DNA of 64,000 bases from JAXGMV01 sp040772085. Its GTDB lineage: Bacteria; Chloroflexota; Anaerolineae; Anaerolineales; Anaerolineaceae. A program made the translations under genes and the position numbers. Below, piece after piece: positions 49,134 to 58,211 of this stretch (position 1 is its first letter; each line of letters opens with the position of its first letter). The notes below the pieces were generated by a model. It ran no database searches, had not been told where the DNA came from, and saw nothing but the letters and a program-made list of their open reading frames with translations. Location of the stretch: contig JAXGYU010000001.1 in NCBI GenBank assembly GCA_040772085.1, positions 1,550,001 to 1,614,000 on the forward strand, written 5' to 3'.

Positions 49134-51299
49134 TTGGCTAACATTGAACTCGAACTGCATGGTTTGAACTGTCCCGATTGTGCCGGCAAAATCACGCATC
49201 AGGTTCAGGCGCTGCATGGCGTCAGGTCCGCTGTCATCAACCTGATGTCAGAGCGTATGTCAGTCGAAATCGACGACGCGCTTGACCCGCGCGCGACCGC
49301 GCAACACATCAGCCGGATCGTCACCAGCAATGAACCGCAAGCCAGGGCTCACATCCGGGAGGAGCACCATAATCACGACGGCGCGTCCTCGCCCGAGCAT
49401 GGGCATGATGACGCGGCGGCAGAAGGCGGCGACGCGCATTTCAGACGCGAACTGACCAAGCTAGGGGTCGGCGCGCTGCTCTTCGCGCTGGTACTGATCT
49501 TTGAATTTGACCCGCGTCTTGAGCTGGCGCTGTATGTCATCAGCTATCTGATCGTGGGTAGTAACGTGTTGTTGCATGCCGGCCGCAGCCTGCTGCGCGG
49601 CGATGTCTTCAACGAATTCTTCCTGATGAGTCTGGCAACCCTGGGCGCCTTCGCACTGGGCGAATACGCCGAGGGCGTGGGCGTGATGCTCTTTTACCTG
49701 GTGGGGGAGACTCTGCAGGACCGGGCGGTCAACCACTCGCGCCGTTCGATTGGCGCCCTGCTGAAAATCCGGCCCGACTACGCCAACCTGAAGCGCGGCG
49801 ATGACCTGCTGCGGGTCGCTCCCGAGCAGGTGCTGATCGGCGATTTGATCGTCGTCAAGCCCGGCGAAAAAGTGCCGCTGGATGGCGAGATTGTGGAAGG
49901 CGAAACCTCGGTTGACGCGTCCGCGCTGACCGGCGAATCGCTGCCGCGCGACCTGAAACCGGGCGATGCCGCGCTGAGCGGTTACATCAACCAGCATGGC
50001 CTGATCACGGTCAAAGTGACCAGGCGTTTCGGTGATTCAACCGTTTCCAAAATCCTCGAACTGGTACAGAACGCTTCCAGCCGCAAGGCTGAGACCGAGG
50101 CGCTGATCACCCGCTTCGCGCGCTACTATACCCCGGTCGTCGTTTTGACCGCCGCCGCGCTGGCGATCTTCCCGCCGCTGCTGCTGCCTGATCAGAATTT
50201 CATCGAGTGGATCCGGCGCGCGCTGGTCTTTCTGGTCATTTCCTGCCCCTGCGCGCTGGTCATCTCCATCCCGCTCGGCTTCTTTGGCGGTCTGGGCGCC
50301 GCGTCCAAACTGGGCATCCTGGTCAAGGGCGGCAACTTCCTCGAAGCCTTGTACCAGGTGGATACGGTTGTATTTGACAAGACCGGCACGCTCACCAGAG
50401 GTGAGTTCGCCGTGAGCGAGATCAAACCCGCGCCCGGGATGACGCGTGAGGACCTGCTGGAGCTGGCGGCATACGCCGAAGCGCATTCCAGCCATCCCAT
50501 CGCGCAGTCGATCCAGAAGGCGTACGGGCGCAAGATAGAAACGGGCAGAATTGAGCACTACACCGACGTCGCCGGGCATGGTGTCATGGCAAGCGTGGAC
50601 GGGCGGCAGGTGCTGGCGGGTAAGGCCGGGTTCCTGCGCCAGCATGGCGTCAGCGATAGCGGTGAAACGTCAGGCACGATGGTGCATGTCGCGGTCGATG
50701 GCACTTATGCCGGCGCCATTACGATTGCTGACCAGGTCAAGGCGGACGCGGCGAAGGCGGTGAAGGAACTGAAACGGCTGGGCGTCCATGAAGTCAGCAT
50801 GCTCACTGGCGACCAGCACCGTATCAGCGAGCGCATCGGCGCTCAACTGGGGCTGGATCGGGTTTACAGCGAACTGCTGCCGGCGGAAAAGGTATCCAGG
50901 CTGGAAGGCATTATGGCGGTCAAATCGTCTGGCGCTAAAAATGGCAAGACCGCCTTCGTGGGAGACGGCGTCAATGACGCGCCGGTTCTGGCGCGTGCTG
51001 ATGTCGGCATTGCCATGGGCGGGCTGGGCTCCGACGCGGCTATCGAGGCGGCGGACGTCGTCATCATGACCGATGAGCCGGCGAAGGTGGCGACCGCCAT
51101 CAAGGTCGCGCGCCGTACACATACGATCGTTATTCAGAATATTATCCTGGCGCTGGGGATCAAAGCCGTTTTTCTCGCGCTGGGCGCGTTGGGCATGACA
51201 TCCATGTGGGGGGCAGTCTTCGCTGACACCGGGGTGGCATTGCTGGCGGTACTGAACGCCATGCGCGCCTTGAGCACACGCGGCTTGAGCAGGGGATGA
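49134..51299 (+). CDS. cadA: Heavy-metal P1B-type ATPase (Cd/Zn/Pb exporter)
   Basis: This 721-residue metal pump has an N-terminal HMA domain with C13/C16 (GLNCPDCAGK) and a histidine/aspartate-rich linker (EEHHNHDGASSPEHGHDD). Eight membrane helices include the metal-binding CPC at 371-373 (ISCPCALVIS). TGES lies in the actuator domain, the phosphorylated D415 in DKTGT, and GDGVNDAPVLARADVGIAMG in the hinge. TTG at 49134 is used as start after a GGGAG site. The CPC motif and CadC-like regulator favour divalent Cd/Zn/Pb over copper. A DUF71 gene overlaps the end. Confidence 0.93.
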   Translation: MANIELELHGLNCPDCAGKITHQVQALHGVRSAVINLMSERMSVEIDDALDPRATAQHISRIVTSNEPQARAHIREEHHNHDGASSPEHGHDDAAAEGGDAHFRRELTKLGVGALLFALVLIFEFDPRLELALYVISYLIVGSNVLLHAGRSLLRGDVFNEFFLMSLATLGAFALGEYAEGVGVMLFYLVGETLQDRAVNHSRRSIGALLKIRPDYANLKRGDDLLRVAPEQVLIGDLIVVKPGEKVPLDGEIVEGETSVDASALTGESLPRDLKPGDAALSGYINQHGLITVKVTRRFGDSTVSKILELVQNASSRKAETEALITRFARYYTPVVVLTAAALAIFPPLLLPDQNFIEWIRRALVFLVISCPCALVISIPLGFFGGLGAASKLGILVKGGNFLEALYQVDTVVFDKTGTLTRGEFAVSEIKPAPGMTREDLLELAAYAEAHSSHPIAQSIQKAYGRKIETGRIEHYTDVAGHGVMASVDGRQVLAGKAGFLRQHGVSDSGETSGTMVHVAVDGTYAGAITIADQVKADAAKAVKELKRLGVHEVSMLTGDQHRISERIGAQLGLDRVYSELLPAEKVSRLEGIMAVKSSGAKNGKTAFVGDGVNDAPVLARADVGIAMGGLGSDAAIEAADVVIMTDEPAKVATAIKVARRTHTIVIQNIILALGIKAVFLALGALGMTSMWGAVFADTGVALLAVLNAMRALSTRGLSRG

Positions 51300-52018
51300 G
51301 CGCCAAAGCCGTTCTGCACTGGAGCGGCGGTAAGGATGCGGCGCTGGCGTATTGGCTGGCGAAGCAGGAGGGGGGACTTGAGATAACCGCGCTGCTGACC
51401 ACCACCATCGGACAGCGCGGTGTCTCGTCCGTCCACGAGATCCCGCAAGATGTCCTGCAGGCGCAGGCGGATGCCATGGGCCTGGAGCTGATCACCGTGC
51501 CGCTGCCCGGCGATGGTATGCTGGGGTATGAAGACGCCATCGCGGCGCAGGCTGACGCGCTGAAAGCGCGCGGCATCGGCGCCTTCATCTTCGGCGATTT
51601 GCGCGCTTCGGGCATGCTGGACTATCGCCGGCAGCAATGGTCGAACTATGGTTTCAACGTCATCGCGCCGCTGTGGGGGCTTGGCGACAGCAGCGCGATG
51701 ATGCGGCAATCGCTCGCGGCCGGTATTCAATCCCTGGTTGTCGTGGTCATGGCGGACAAGCTGCCGGTGAGCGTGCTGGGCAAAACGGTCGATGAACCAT
51801 TCCTGCGGGACCTGCCGCCGGAGGTTGACCCAGCCGGCGAGATGGGCGAATATCACACGCTGGTGGTGAACGCCCCCTTCTTCAGCGCGCCAATTCCAGT
51901 CATGTTGGGGGAGCCGCTTGAATCCTGGCAGGACATCCGCCTGAGCGATGGCAGCCTCCGGCGCTTTACCTACTGGAAACTGCCAGTGCGTCACCTGCCG
52001 GTTGTGATTGCCGAATAA
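51296..52018 (+). CDS. DUF71 / diphthine-ammonia ligase-like ATPase
   Basis: This 240-residue PP-loop protein has SGGKD at residues 10-14 (VLHWSGGKDAALAYWLAK) and the C-terminal motif DPAGEMGEYHTLVVNAPFF, related to the GENGEFHT motif. The eukaryotic and archaeal family member Dph6 makes diphthamide, but bacteria lack diphthamide, so the reaction here is unknown. The start overlaps the ATPase stop (ATGA), tying it to the metal operon. It may adenylate a small carboxylate or amide. Confidence 0.8.
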   Translation: MSAKAVLHWSGGKDAALAYWLAKQEGGLEITALLTTTIGQRGVSSVHEIPQDVLQAQADAMGLELITVPLPGDGMLGYEDAIAAQADALKARGIGAFIFGDLRASGMLDYRRQQWSNYGFNVIAPLWGLGDSSAMMRQSLAAGIQSLVVVVMADKLPVSVLGKTVDEPFLRDLPPEVDPAGEMGEYHTLVVNAPFFSAPIPVMLGEPLESWQDIRLSDGSLRRFTYWKLPVRHLPVVIAE

Positions 52019-52029
52019 CCAAATCTGGG

Positions 52030-52035
52030 TAAGAT
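52030..52035 (+). promoter_or_regulatory. -10-like element before the Crp/Fnr gene
   Basis: TAAGAT lies seven bases before the ATG at 52043. No Shine-Dalgarno site is seen, so this gene too may be read from a leaderless message, or by read-through from the cad operon. Confidence 0.35.
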
Positions 52036-52042
52036 AGAGTTA

Positions 52043-52729
52043 ATGCCTTTACCGCCCAAGCATCTGCTGAAAATCGTCAACAGCGCGCTCTTTGAAGGTC
52101 TTGATCCGCACGAGATCGCGATCTTGCTGGACAATCCGGGCGTCCGGGTGATCAGCAAATCCGCTCAGGAATATGTGTTCATGCGCGGAGAGTTGCCCGT
52201 CGCGCTCTTTTTGCTGCTCTCAGGCAAAATCAGCATCGAGAAGGTTGACCTGAACGGCAAGCGCAACATGGTCAGCATCTTCAGCCAGCCGGGCACGGTC
52301 TTCGCTGAAGTCTATCTTTTCCTCAAGGATCAGGAATACGACTACGATTGCCGCTGCCTGACGGACGTGGAAGCGCTGGTGCTGCCGGCAACCCTGTTTG
52401 ACAGGCGGCAGGAGAACAAATTCGCGCGCGCGCTGATCAGCAACATGCTCACGGTGCTCTCGCAGAAAGCTTTTTATCTCAACCGCAAGCTGCTGGTGAC
52501 CGGCAGCCATACCCTGCGCCAGAAGGTTGCCAGCTTCCTGCTGCAGCACGCTGGCGGGCAGGAGCAGGTCAGGCTGGGGCTCAAACGCGAAGACCTGGCT
52601 GACTATCTCGGCGTTGCCCGTCCCTCACTGTCACGCGAGCTGAAAGCCATGCAGGCGGATGGGCTGATTTTCGTTGAGCGCGAGTCGATCACCTTAAGTA
52701 ATATGACAGACCTGCAAAACCTCACCTAA
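52043..52729 (+). CDS. Crp/Fnr-family transcription regulator
   Basis: This 228-residue regulator has a cyclic-nucleotide-like sensor domain (about 15-140, with LFLLLSGKISIEKVDLNGKRNMVSIFSQPGTVFAEVYLF) and a Crp-type helix-turn-helix (about 165-220: KREDLADYLGVARPSLSRELKAMQADGLI). No Fnr-type cysteine cluster is seen near the N-terminus, so it does not look like an Fe-S sensor of oxygen. It lies just upstream of hcp, whose promoter carries a Crp/Fnr-type dyad, so control of hcp in response to NO or nitrosative stress is probable by analogy with HcpR. The direct signal is unknown. Confidence 0.88.
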   Translation: MPLPPKHLLKIVNSALFEGLDPHEIAILLDNPGVRVISKSAQEYVFMRGELPVALFLLLSGKISIEKVDLNGKRNMVSIFSQPGTVFAEVYLFLKDQEYDYDCRCLTDVEALVLPATLFDRRQENKFARALISNMLTVLSQKAFYLNRKLLVTGSHTLRQKVASFLLQHAGGQEQVRLGLKREDLADYLGVARPSLSRELKAMQADGLIFVERESITLSNMTDLQNLT

Positions 52730-52738
52730 TCTTTTTTA

Positions 52739-52781
52739 TGTAACATAGGTTACATTCCACGCCAAAAAATACCTTTATACT
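52739..52781 (+). promoter_or_regulatory. hcp promoter with Crp/Fnr-type dyad
   Basis: TGTAACATAGGTTACA (52739-52754) is a perfect dyad TGTAAC-N4-GTTACA. A TATACT -10 box lies at 52776-52781, with no good -35. A start near 52788 puts the dyad centre at -41.5, the class II activator position. Activation by the upstream Crp/Fnr protein is inferred. Confidence 0.75.
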
Positions 52782-52820
52782 GAATACTGATCGAATAAAC
52801 ACTATCCACGAGGGAATCCA

Positions 52821-54458
52821 ATGAGCGATATGTTCTGTTTTCAATGTCAGGAAACCATGGGCAACAAGGGCTGCACCCGCGGCGGCGCTTGCGGCAAACG
52901 ACCCGCTACAGCCAATCTGCAGGATATGCTGATCTGGCTGACCAAGGGTGTCTCGGAAGTCGCGACCCGGTTGCGCGCCGAAGGCAAACCGGTCAGCAAG
53001 GATACCAATCACATGGTGACCTACAACATGTTTGTCACCATCACCAATGCTAATTTTGACGATGACGCCATCATGCAGCGCATCCAGAAAACGATCGCGC
53101 ATCTGGGCGGCCTGCGTGAGCAGCTCGGCAATCAGAACGGTCTGCACCCGGCGGCGCTCTGGTCTGTGACCGACCCCGAGAGCATCGTTGCCAAGTCCGG
53201 TCAGGTCGGCGTGCTGACCACCGAGGACGAGAACATCCGCTCACTGCGTGAATTGATCGTCTACGGCATCAAGGGCCTCTCGGCGTATACCAAGCACGCC
53301 AACGTGCTGCTCGAAGATGACGAAGAAGTCGATGCCTTCATTCAGGAAGCGCTGGCGAAGACGATGGATGACAGCCTGACCATCGACGACTTGGTAGCGC
53401 TGACCCTGCGCACCGGCGAGCACGGCGTCAAAGGGATGGCGCTGCTCGACAAAGCCAACACCAGCACTTACGGTCATCCCGAGATGACCCATGTCAACAT
53501 CGGCGTCGGCACCCGTCCTGGCATCCTGGTCTCAGGCCATGACCTGCGTGACTTCAAAATGCTGCTCGACCAGACTATGGACAGCGGCGTGGATATTTAC
53601 ACCCACTCCGAAATGCTGCCGGCCAATTACTACCCTGAATTCAAGAAGTATCCGCATTTCCACGGCAACTACGGCAGTTCGTGGTGGCGGCAGAAGGACG
53701 AGTTCGAGACCTTCAACGGCCCGATCCTGATGACCACCAACTGCATCGTTCCGGTCAAGGAGAGCTATAAGGACCGCCTGTACACCACCGGCGCCGCCGG
53801 CTGGCCTGGCTGCCCGCACATCCCCGGCGAGATCGGCGAGTACAAGGATTTCTCGGCGCTCATCGAGCATGCCAAGCGCTGCGCGCCTCCGGTCGAGATC
53901 GAGACCGGCACCATCATCGGCGGCTTTGCCCACAATCAGGTTCTGGCGCTGGCTGACAAGGTCGTGGAAGCGGTCAAATCGGGCGCCATCAAGCGCTTCG
54001 TGGTCATGGGCGGCTGTGACGGCCGCAACAAAGACCGCGATTACTACACCGAGTTCGCCAAGGCTCTGCCGAAAGATACCGTTATTCTGACCGCCGGCTG
54101 CGCCAAGTACCGCTACAACAAGCTGCCGCTGGGCGACATCAACGGTATTCCGCGCGTGCTGGATGCCGGACAATGCAACGACTCATACTCGCTGGCAGTT
54201 ACCGCGCTGACGCTCAAGGATGTTTTCGGTGCCGCGGATATCAACGACCTGCCGATCATCTACAACATTGCCTGGTATGAGCAAAAAGCGGTCATCGTCT
54301 TCCTGGCGCTGCTCTCGCTGGGTGTCAAGAACATTCACCTCGGCCCGACGCTGCCGGCGTTCGTTTCGCCCGCGGTGCTGGATGTGCTGGTGAAGAACTT
54401 CGCCATCGCGCCTAATAAAACCGTCGAAGAGGACATCGCCGAATTCTTCCCGGCATAA
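52821..54458 (+). CDS. hcp: Hydroxylamine reductase / hybrid cluster protein
   Basis: This 545-residue hybrid-cluster protein reduces nitric oxide or hydroxylamine. The N-terminal cysteines C6, C9, C18 and C24 (C-x2-C-x8-C-x5-C) match the anaerobe-type [4Fe-4S] spacing, not the E. coli [2Fe-2S] form. Cluster ligands later are in VMGGCDGRNKDRDYY, TAGCAKYRYNKL and LDAGQCNDSYS. GAGGGAATCC precedes the ATG. There is no Hcr reductase gene beside it. It is bounded by a good terminator and followed by converging rubrerythrin. Confidence 0.95.
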   Translation: MSDMFCFQCQETMGNKGCTRGGACGKRPATANLQDMLIWLTKGVSEVATRLRAEGKPVSKDTNHMVTYNMFVTITNANFDDDAIMQRIQKTIAHLGGLREQLGNQNGLHPAALWSVTDPESIVAKSGQVGVLTTEDENIRSLRELIVYGIKGLSAYTKHANVLLEDDEEVDAFIQEALAKTMDDSLTIDDLVALTLRTGEHGVKGMALLDKANTSTYGHPEMTHVNIGVGTRPGILVSGHDLRDFKMLLDQTMDSGVDIYTHSEMLPANYYPEFKKYPHFHGNYGSSWWRQKDEFETFNGPILMTTNCIVPVKESYKDRLYTTGAAGWPGCPHIPGEIGEYKDFSALIEHAKRCAPPVEIETGTIIGGFAHNQVLALADKVVEAVKSGAIKRFVVMGGCDGRNKDRDYYTEFAKALPKDTVILTAGCAKYRYNKLPLGDINGIPRVLDAGQCNDSYSLAVTALTLKDVFGAADINDLPIIYNIAWYEQKAVIVFLALLSLGVKNIHLGPTLPAFVSPAVLDVLVKNFAIAPNKTVEEDIAEFFPA

Positions 54459-54499
54459 GCTGTAAGGTATATGCCCATTTTCATTGCGCTACTAATAAC

Positions 54500-54533
54500 A
54501 CAAACTGGGACGCAGGCGTCCCAGTTTGTTTTT
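54500..54533 (+). terminator. Terminator of hcp
   Basis: ACAAACTGGGACGC (54500-54513) pairs with GCGTCCCAGTTTGT (54516-54529), followed by TTTTT. It stops the hcp message before the converging rubrerythrin gene. Confidence 0.9.
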
Positions 54534-54571
54534 GAACGGGCAACTTTTTGAATCCGTTAAGCCTATCCAGC

Positions 54572-55111
54572 TTAGTAGTTCTCAGCCTTGATTTCAAAGA
54601 ATGATCTCGGATGCGCGCAGACCGGGCAGACTTCCGGCGCGGCTTTGGCGACGTGAATGTAACCGCAATTGCGGCAGCGCCAGATGACCTTGCCATTCTT
54701 CACGAACACCTTGCCTTCATCCAGATTTTTCAGCAGCTTCTCGTAGCGTGCGTCGTGGTCTTTTTCGATCTCGCCAACGCCTTCAAACATCGCCGCGATC
54801 TCGTCAAAGCCTTCCTTGCGAGCCACCTCGGCGAAGGTCTTGTACATGTCTGTCCATTCGTAATTCTCACCGCTGGCGGCGTCCTTCAGATTCTCGGCGG
54901 TCGTTGGCATGCCGTCATGCAGCAGCTTGAACCACATGTAGGCGTGCGCGCGCTCGTTATCCGCGGTCTCCTGGAAAATGCCGGAGATTTGTTCGTAGCC
55001 TTCCTTCTTCGCCTGGGCAGCATAGAAGGTGTACTTGTTGCGGGCCTGCGATTCGCCGGCAAACGCTGCTTTTAAATTCTTTTCGGTTTTCGTGCCTTTC
55101 AGTTTTTTCAT
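54572..55111 (-). CDS. rbr: Rubrerythrin
   Basis: This 179-residue peroxide-reducing protein is made of a four-helix di-iron domain (LKAAFAGESQARNKYTFYA, ETADNERAHAYMWFKLLH, IAAMFEGVGEIEKDHDARYEKLL) and a C-terminal rubredoxin-like domain (WRCRNCGYIHVAKAAPEVCPVCAHP) that binds iron through four cysteines. Length is slightly below the 190 residues usual for the family. It faces hcp. No Fur-type box was seen upstream, so its control is unknown. Confidence 0.95.
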   Translation of the reverse strand: MKKLKGTKTEKNLKAAFAGESQARNKYTFYAAQAKKEGYEQISGIFQETADNERAHAYMWFKLLHDGMPTTAENLKDAASGENYEWTDMYKTFAEVARKEGFDEIAAMFEGVGEIEKDHDARYEKLLKNLDEGKVFVKNGKVIWRCRNCGYIHVAKAAPEVCPVCAHPRSFFEIKAENY

Positions 55112-55363
55112 GACCTCTCCTATTTTTGGAACTCTCTCAAAGGTTGCATCGTTTCTGTGATTGAAACGCGCATGAGCCGGAGTTGTTTTATTTCATTGTA
55201 CTGACATCCAGGCTCCAGGTCAGCCAATCGCCTGCTTTGATTACATATAACAGGAGAATCAGGGAAGAATGCACCTCATGGCATGTCCTGGTGTCAAAAC
55301 AACGTTCTGCATACACTGCCCACGGGTTTACAATAAATTCTGCATCCATGAAAGGATATGCGT

Positions 55364-55918
55364 ATGATCAGGACCCTCAAGTTGCTATTCGTGTTTGCCG
55401 GCATAAGTGTGATGCTGGTTGCCTGTCAGCCGCGTCAGATCGCAAAACCCGTGGAGAGCGCGCCTGCCACCCAGGCGGCCTTTACTGATCCGTTCGCCTA
55501 CTGTGCGGCAAAAGGCACCATTGACAAACCTGGGGCGGATTACGCCGGAGAGGCGTTACCTGAAGTGCTGATCAACGCTTATAAGAAAGCTGCCGGGCTC
55601 GAGTCGTCCAGCATGCCGAGCGAGGTCTTCAAACAGGAGACATCCTGGCGCTGCATGGATGGCAAGGTGTATGCCTGCAGCGTTGGCGCCAATTTGCCAT
55701 GTCAGGCCAAGGTCAGTACTGACAAGACACCCTCACCGGCAATTGTGGATTTTTGTAAAACCTCACCTGATGCTGATGTTATTCCCATGTCGGTCACCGG
55801 TCATGAGACGATTTTCTCATGGCGTTGCGTGAAAGGCGCCCCCGAGGCAAAACAGGTGGATGAAGCGGACGCGCAGGGCTATATGAAAAGCATCTGGTAC
55901 GAACTGGCGCAACCGTAG
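55364..55918 (+). CDS. Small secreted lipoprotein
   Basis: This 184-residue protein has the signal TLKLLFVFAGISVMLVAC with lipobox LVAC. The mature part has several cysteines (YCAAKGT, WRCMDGKVYACSVGANLPCQAK, FCKTSPD, WRCVKG), which may form disulfides outside the cell. AAAGGA is correctly spaced for the ATG at 55364, and too close for the ATG at 55358. No known domain is recognised. It lies upstream of two acetyltransferase genes in the same direction. Confidence 0.72.
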   Translation: MIRTLKLLFVFAGISVMLVACQPRQIAKPVESAPATQAAFTDPFAYCAAKGTIDKPGADYAGEALPEVLINAYKKAAGLESSSMPSEVFKQETSWRCMDGKVYACSVGANLPCQAKVSTDKTPSPAIVDFCKTSPDADVIPMSVTGHETIFSWRCVKGAPEAKQVDEADAQGYMKSIWYELAQP

Positions 55919-55933
55919 GGCAGGCAGCCTGAA

Positions 55934-56425
55934 ATGGAATCTTCACTGACTTTACGCACCATCCGCCACGACGAGTACCCGGCATTGAGACGCGCCTTAT
56001 ATCTGGCGGTCTTCCAGCCGCCCGACGCACCGCCATTGGATGAGAGCATTCTTCAACTGCCGGCGTTGCGCCGCTATATCAGCGGCTATGGCCGGCTGGG
56101 AGATATGGGCCTATTCGCTGTGAATGGCGTCGATGTCGTTGGGGCTGCCTGGTGCCGGCTCTTCCCCGCCAGCGAGCCTGGCTATGGTTTCGTGGATGAA
56201 CAGACGCCTGAACTCACAATCTCCGTGGAGCCTGACTGGCGCGGGCAGGGCGTGGGGCAGCGGCTGCTGCGAGCGCTGATCGAGCGCCTTCAGAACGAAG
56301 GCTACGCGCAAGCCTCGCTCAGCGTCAGCCGTGACAATCCCGCCGCAGATTGGTACCGCCGTCTGGGGTTCGAAACCGTCAGCGAAGATGAAACCAGCCT
56401 GCTGATGCTGCTGAAACTAAGATGA
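55934..56425 (+). CDS. GNAT-family acetyltransferase
   Basis: This 163-residue protein has the N-acetyltransferase core and acetyl-CoA pyrophosphate motif EPDWRGQGVGQRLLRALIERL (about residues 95-115), followed by ASLSVSRDNPAADWYRRLGFE. The substrate is unknown. Its stop overlaps the start of a second GNAT gene (ATGA), so the two are co-translated; they may form a pair acting on related substrates. Confidence 0.85.
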   Translation: MESSLTLRTIRHDEYPALRRALYLAVFQPPDAPPLDESILQLPALRRYISGYGRLGDMGLFAVNGVDVVGAAWCRLFPASEPGYGFVDEQTPELTISVEPDWRGQGVGQRLLRALIERLQNEGYAQASLSVSRDNPAADWYRRLGFETVSEDETSLLMLLKLR

Positions 56426-56877
56426 GCAAGGATGCGATTGGGGCGCCTATGATCCGTCTGATGACCATTGCTGATTACGATGCCGTCTATCACCTGTGGG
56501 CTGCCACGCCCGGCATGGGCTTGCGCTCGCTCGATGATACCGAAGCCGGTATCCGCAAATTTCTGGCGCGCAACCCCAGCACCTGTTTTGTTGCGGAAGA
56601 GAGCGGCGTGCTGACGGGCGTAATCCTCAGCGGTCATGACGGCCGGCGCGGATACATCTATCATCTGGCGGTGTTGCCCGCGTCGCGTGGTCGCGGTCTG
56701 GGGACGCAGTTGCTGGATGCGGCTTGCGAGGCGCTCAAAGCTGAAGGGGTCAACAAGGCGGCGCTGGTGGTCTTCAAATCCAATCAAATTGGCAATGACT
56801 TCTGGGAAGCGCGCGGCTGGCAGGTGCGCGATGACCTGAATTATCGCAATCTCTCGCTCAACGAATCCAACAGCTAA
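56422..56877 (+). CDS. GNAT-family acetyltransferase
   Basis: This 151-residue protein has the core strand RGYIYHLAVLPASRGRGLGTQLLDAACEAL, the acetyl-CoA motif being R-G-R-G-L-G, and the late motif NKAALVVFKSNQIGNDFWEARGW. Sequence style is close to YpeA/RimI-like proteins. It overlaps the previous GNAT gene. The substrate is unknown. Confidence 0.85.
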   Translation: MSKDAIGAPMIRLMTIADYDAVYHLWAATPGMGLRSLDDTEAGIRKFLARNPSTCFVAEESGVLTGVILSGHDGRRGYIYHLAVLPASRGRGLGTQLLDAACEALKAEGVNKAALVVFKSNQIGNDFWEARGWQVRDDLNYRNLSLNESNS

Positions 56878-56965
56878 TCTGACCAATTGCATTCAGGCTA
56901 ACCGGCAGGCTTGCCGGTTGTATAATTCCATCAACGAATCCGCATCGCGAATACGAGGCAACCCT

Positions 56966-58195
56966 ATGACCTCAGCACCAGACACCAAAAAGCGATTCAA
57001 TTTCTCGCCGGCCATCATCGTCATCATATTGTTTGGCATGATCAGCATGCTGGGCGATATCCTCTACGAGGGCGCCCGAAGCGCCAACAGCCAGTACTTC
57101 AACCTGATCGGCATCAATGCCGCGCAGGTCGGATTGGTCTTCGGCATCGGCGAATTCCTGGGCTACGGGCTGCGCCTGCTCTCCGGCGTCGCGTCCGACC
57201 GCAGCGGCAATTACTGGCTGTTCCTCTTTCTCGGCTATGGCATGCTGATCGTTGTGCCGCTGATCGGATTCACACAATCCTGGCCAATCCTGGTGATTCT
57301 GATCCTGATGGAGCGCATCGGCAAGGCGCTGCGCAACCCGGCCAAGGACACCATCGTTTCCTCGGTGGCTGAAAACCAGGTCGGCACCGGCTTTGCCTTC
57401 GGCTTGCAGGAAGCGCTCGACCAGTTGGGCGCGTTCCTGGGGCCGATGATCTTCACGCTGGTTTTCTTCCTGGCCGGCAAGGCGGGGCTGGCGGAGTATC
57501 AGTCTGGCTACAAGTGGATGTTTATCCCCTACCTGCTGCTGATGCTGTTCATCGCCTTCGTCTTCTACCGCACCGAGCGGGACAATCTGATTCCCCGTTA
57601 CAAGGTGCGCGAGTTCCGCAGTGAAAAGCTGCCGGCGCTGTTCTGGCTGTATATGGCTTTCACCTTCCTCTGTACGCTCGGGTTTGCCAACTTCAGCCTG
57701 ATTGGTTTTCACCTCAAGGAAAACAACATTCTCTCGGACGCGCAGATCACGCTTTACTACTCGGTAGCCATGATTGTGGATGCCATCACCGCTGTGGTGA
57801 TTGGCAAGTTGTATGACCAGCGCATCGAAAAGGCTGGCAAGAAGACAGCCGGGCTGGCGCTGCTGGCATTCATCCCGGTCGTGTCGCTGGCGATGCCGCT
57901 GCTGGCGCTCAGCCATCAGCCGGTGCTGGTCGCGCTCGGCATGGGTTTGTTCGGCGTCATCCTCGGCGCGCACGAGACCATCATGCGTTCTGCCATCGCG
58001 GATATCACGCCGTTTTACAAGCGCGGCACCAGCTACGGCGTCTTCAACGCCGGCTATGGTCTGGCGCTGATGGGCGGCGCGGCGCTGATGGGGTGGCTGT
58101 ATGACCTTCAGCAGATGACCGTCATCTTCCTCTTTATTGTTATCATCGAAGTGTTGTCACTGGCTGTTTATTGGCGCATGCGCAAGGCTGTTTAA
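56966..58195 (+). CDS. Major facilitator superfamily transporter
   Basis: This 409-residue carrier has about 12 membrane helices in two halves. The loop between helices 2 and 3 reads GYGLRLLSGVASDRSGNYW, close to the MFS motif G-x-x-x-D-R. The second half starts about residue 220 (PALFWLYMAFTFLCTLGFANFSLIG). SAIADITPFYKRGTSYGVFNAGYGLALM is a typical late phrase of YajR-like/drug-type carriers. The ATG at 56966 is used. A monooxygenase-domain gene follows after 16 bases. The substrate is unknown. Confidence 0.85.
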   Translation: MTSAPDTKKRFNFSPAIIVIILFGMISMLGDILYEGARSANSQYFNLIGINAAQVGLVFGIGEFLGYGLRLLSGVASDRSGNYWLFLFLGYGMLIVVPLIGFTQSWPILVILILMERIGKALRNPAKDTIVSSVAENQVGTGFAFGLQEALDQLGAFLGPMIFTLVFFLAGKAGLAEYQSGYKWMFIPYLLLMLFIAFVFYRTERDNLIPRYKVREFRSEKLPALFWLYMAFTFLCTLGFANFSLIGFHLKENNILSDAQITLYYSVAMIVDAITAVVIGKLYDQRIEKAGKKTAGLALLAFIPVVSLAMPLLALSHQPVLVALGMGLFGVILGAHETIMRSAIADITPFYKRGTSYGVFNAGYGLALMGGAALMGWLYDLQQMTVIFLFIVIIEVLSLAVYWRMRKAV

Positions 58196-58211
58196 TTATC
58201 GGGAGGAAACT

